Assembly: GCA_013203365.1 (NCBI GenBank)
Contig: JABMQG010000514.1
Coordinates: 1 to 6,497 of the forward strand
Source of the DNA: Planctomycetota bacterium
Lineage (GTDB): Bacteria > Planctomycetota > Phycisphaerae > SM23-33 > FEN-1343
Direction: 5' to 3'
DNA length: 6,497 nt
Below are positions 5,029-6,497 of this stretch, piece by piece. The notes beneath the pieces were generated by a model. The model ran no database searches. It was not told the origin of the DNA and saw only the letters and a program-made list of their open reading frames with translations. Position 1 is the first letter of the stretch; each line of letters starts with the position of its first letter. Both the position numbers and the translations under genes were made by a program.

Positions 5029-6497
5029 ATGCCAAGCAGCCAGACAACCCTTACGCTTCACTCGGCCTTCACCATTGACAAGGTGGACAGCCGAATCTTC
5101 GGCGGTTTCCTCGAGCACCTGGGCAGGGCAGTGTATCAGGGCGTCTACGACCCCCAGTGCCGACATGCCGACGAGAACGGCCTGCGCACGGATGTGCTTG
5201 GCGCCCTGGATCGCCTGGGGATGACGGTCATGCGGTACCCAGGCGGCAACTTCGTCAGCGGCTATCACTGGCTCGACGGGGTCGGCCCTCGCCCGCAGCG
5301 GCCGACCGTGCGGGATCTGGCCTGGCAGAGCATCGAGTCCAATCAGTTCGGCACCGATGAGTACATCGCGCTGTGCCGACGGATGGGTTGGCAGACCATG
5401 CTCACCGTCAACCTGGGCACAGGTACGCCGGAGGAAGCTCGCAACTGGGTCGAGTACTGCAACTGCCCTGCCGGGACGCGATTCGCCGACCTGCGGGTTG
5501 CCAACGGCCATGTTCAGCCACACGGTGTGAAACTTTGGTGTCTGGGCAACGAGATGGACGGCCCGTGGCAGCTCGGCCACGTGCCGGCAGACCAGTACGC
5601 CATCCGCGCGCAGCAGACGGCCAAGATGATCAAGGACGTCGACAGCTCCGCCGAACTGGTGGTCTGCGGGTCCTGTGGCACGGGAATGCCAACCTATATG
5701 GAGTGGGACCGGACCGTTCTTGAGTACATGGGCGATCTGGCCGACTTTGTCAGCCTGCACTGTTATGTGGGAAATCGGGGCAATGATACGCCCAACTACC
5801 TGGCAGCGGGTCAGGCTATCGATCGGCAGATCGAAGAGATGGACGCGGCTTGCCGCTTCGTGCAGGCGCGACGACGCAGCAGGAAACGCGCCTACCTGTG
5901 TTTCGACGAGTGGAACGTCTGGTACAGGCGCACGCAATCGGACGGGCGGGGTCAGTTTGCCCCTCACCTGCTGGAAGAGGTGTATAACCTGGAGGACGCC
6001 TTGGTCGTGGCCCAGTTCCTCAACAGCTTCATTCGTCACGCCGACTCGGTGAGAATCGCCAACCTTGCCCAGATCGTCAACGTCATCGCCCCGATCCTGA
6101 CCCGTGGCGACGACATGCTATTGCAGTCGATCTTCTACGTCTTTGAGATGTTCAGCCGTCGTCGCAACGGCGTTGCCCTGCGCACGGCCGTCTCGGGGCC
6201 CACATATTCATGCAGTTCTGGCAGCGCCGTCCCCTCAGTGGATGCCAGCGCTATTCTCGACGATGGTGTGCTTCATGCATTCATGGTCAACCGTTCAGAC
6301 GCCTCTGCCGACCTTACGATTTCCTTGGCCGACGGATCTATTGCCGGCCTTGAGAGTGCCGAGGTCGTCACCGGCCCCGATGCCAACTCTGCCAACAGAT
6401 ACGAAGAGCCTGACGTGGTGGTGTCGCGGCCTTTCACGGAGCTGGCCGTCTCCGGTGGACGGGCCGTGGCGAAGTTACCTCCGCTGTCGGTGTCGGC
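5029..6497 (+). CDS. GH51 alpha-L-arabinofuranosidase (3' end cut by window)
   Basis: The frame is open for 489 codons to the right edge. It ends in LPPLSVSA, which resembles the last strand of GH51 enzymes, so only a few residues should be missing. These retaining enzymes remove terminal alpha-L-arabinofuranosyl groups from arabino-oligosaccharides. The catalytic (beta/alpha)8 barrel shows GGFLEHLGR (Glu29), MRYPGGNF (Arg69, Asn74), WCLGNEMDGPW (acid/base Glu175), SLHCYVGN (Tyr246) and CFDEWNVWY (nucleophile Glu294). A C-terminal beta-domain follows from about residue 385. With the ATG at 5029, these positions equal those I recall for the Geobacillus stearothermophilus T-6 enzyme. This supports that start over the ATG at 5023, as does GAGGT at 5016-5020 with 8-nt spacing. 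No signal peptide is present, so it should act in the cytoplasm on imported oligosaccharides. It is transcribed divergently from the DUF2062 unit, and no transporter or regulator is visible beside it. Confidence 0.93.
   Translation, partial: MPSSQTTLTLHSAFTIDKVDSRIFGGFLEHLGRAVYQGVYDPQCRHADENGLRTDVLGALDRLGMTVMRYPGGNFVSGYHWLDGVGPRPQRPTVRDLAWQSIESNQFGTDEYIALCRRMGWQTMLTVNLGTGTPEEARNWVEYCNCPAGTRFADLRVANGHVQPHGVKLWCLGNEMDGPWQLGHVPADQYAIRAQQTAKMIKDVDSSAELVVCGSCGTGMPTYMEWDRTVLEYMGDLADFVSLHCYVGNRGNDTPNYLAAGQAIDRQIEEMDAACRFVQARRRSRKRAYLCFDEWNVWYRRTQSDGRGQFAPHLLEEVYNLEDALVVAQFLNSFIRHADSVRIANLAQIVNVIAPILTRGDDMLLQSIFYVFEMFSRRRNGVALRTAVSGPTYSCSSGSAVPSVDASAILDDGVLHAFMVNRSDASADLTISLADGSIAGLESAEVVTGPDANSANRYEEPDVVVSRPFTELAVSGGRAVAKLPPLSVS

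Noticed and set aside
4936..6039. Long open frame (367 codons) on the minus strand opposite the arabinofuranosidase gene
   Set aside because: It is a GC-driven mirror of a gene with all GH51 catalytic motifs. Its translation resembles no family I know, and its low-complexity Val/His/Arg/Pro usage is typical of antisense frames.
1..6497. CRISPR arrays, transposases, tRNA or rRNA genes, toxin-antitoxin or phage modules
   Set aside because: None was seen on either strand by eye; repeats are few and short, and every confident gene belongs to a metabolic, housekeeping or envelope family.

Overview
The window is a chromosomal-looking stretch from a moderately high-GC bacterium. It holds six recognisable protein genes in three transcription units, preceded by a long gene-poor region. 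The gene mix is a Gfo/Idh/MocA oxidoreductase, an MGDG-synthase/UgtP-like glycolipid glycosyltransferase, DUF192, Maf and DUF2062 proteins, and a cytoplasmic GH51 arabinofuranosidase. Together with frequent GTG starts, this fits a Planctomycetota/PVC-type heterotroph. That assignment is inference only; there is no rRNA or other taxonomic marker.

Layout. Positions 1-867 hold no convincing gene. They contain a strikingly T-rich block (about 38-114), a 9-bp tandem duplication, and a perfect GTGTAA-N9-TTACAC dyad. Positions 868-3078 (+) hold the oxidoreductase and then the glycosyltransferase, separated by a perfect 8-bp-stem hairpin. Positions 4812-2854 (-) hold a compact three-gene unit: DUF2062 membrane protein, Maf nucleotide pyrophosphatase, DUF192 lipoprotein-like protein. 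Maf starts 4 nt after the DUF2062 stop, and DUF192 overlaps the Maf stop by 4 nt (GTGA). Its last gene runs 225 bp into the 3' end of the convergent glycosyltransferase gene. Positions 4813-5028 carry the divergent start region (including the possible upstream start of the DUF2062 gene), with a bulged hairpin and candidate -10 boxes facing both ways. From 5029 to the right edge (+) is a nearly complete GH51 alpha-L-arabinofuranosidase that lacks only its last residues.

Function. The oxidoreductase/glycosyltransferase pair suggests sugar modification or transfer at the membrane (glycolipid or surface glycan). The minus-strand unit looks like housekeeping: removal of non-canonical or modified nucleotides plus two poorly characterised envelope proteins. 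The GH51 enzyme would release arabinose from short arabino-oligosaccharides in the cytoplasm.

I see no CRISPR array, transposase, tRNA/rRNA or defence island, and no clearly new system. The points most worth checking are the 225-bp antisense overlap with its unexplained DUF192 tail, the altered catalytic neighbourhood of the oxidoreductase, and the structured non-coding first 867 bases.
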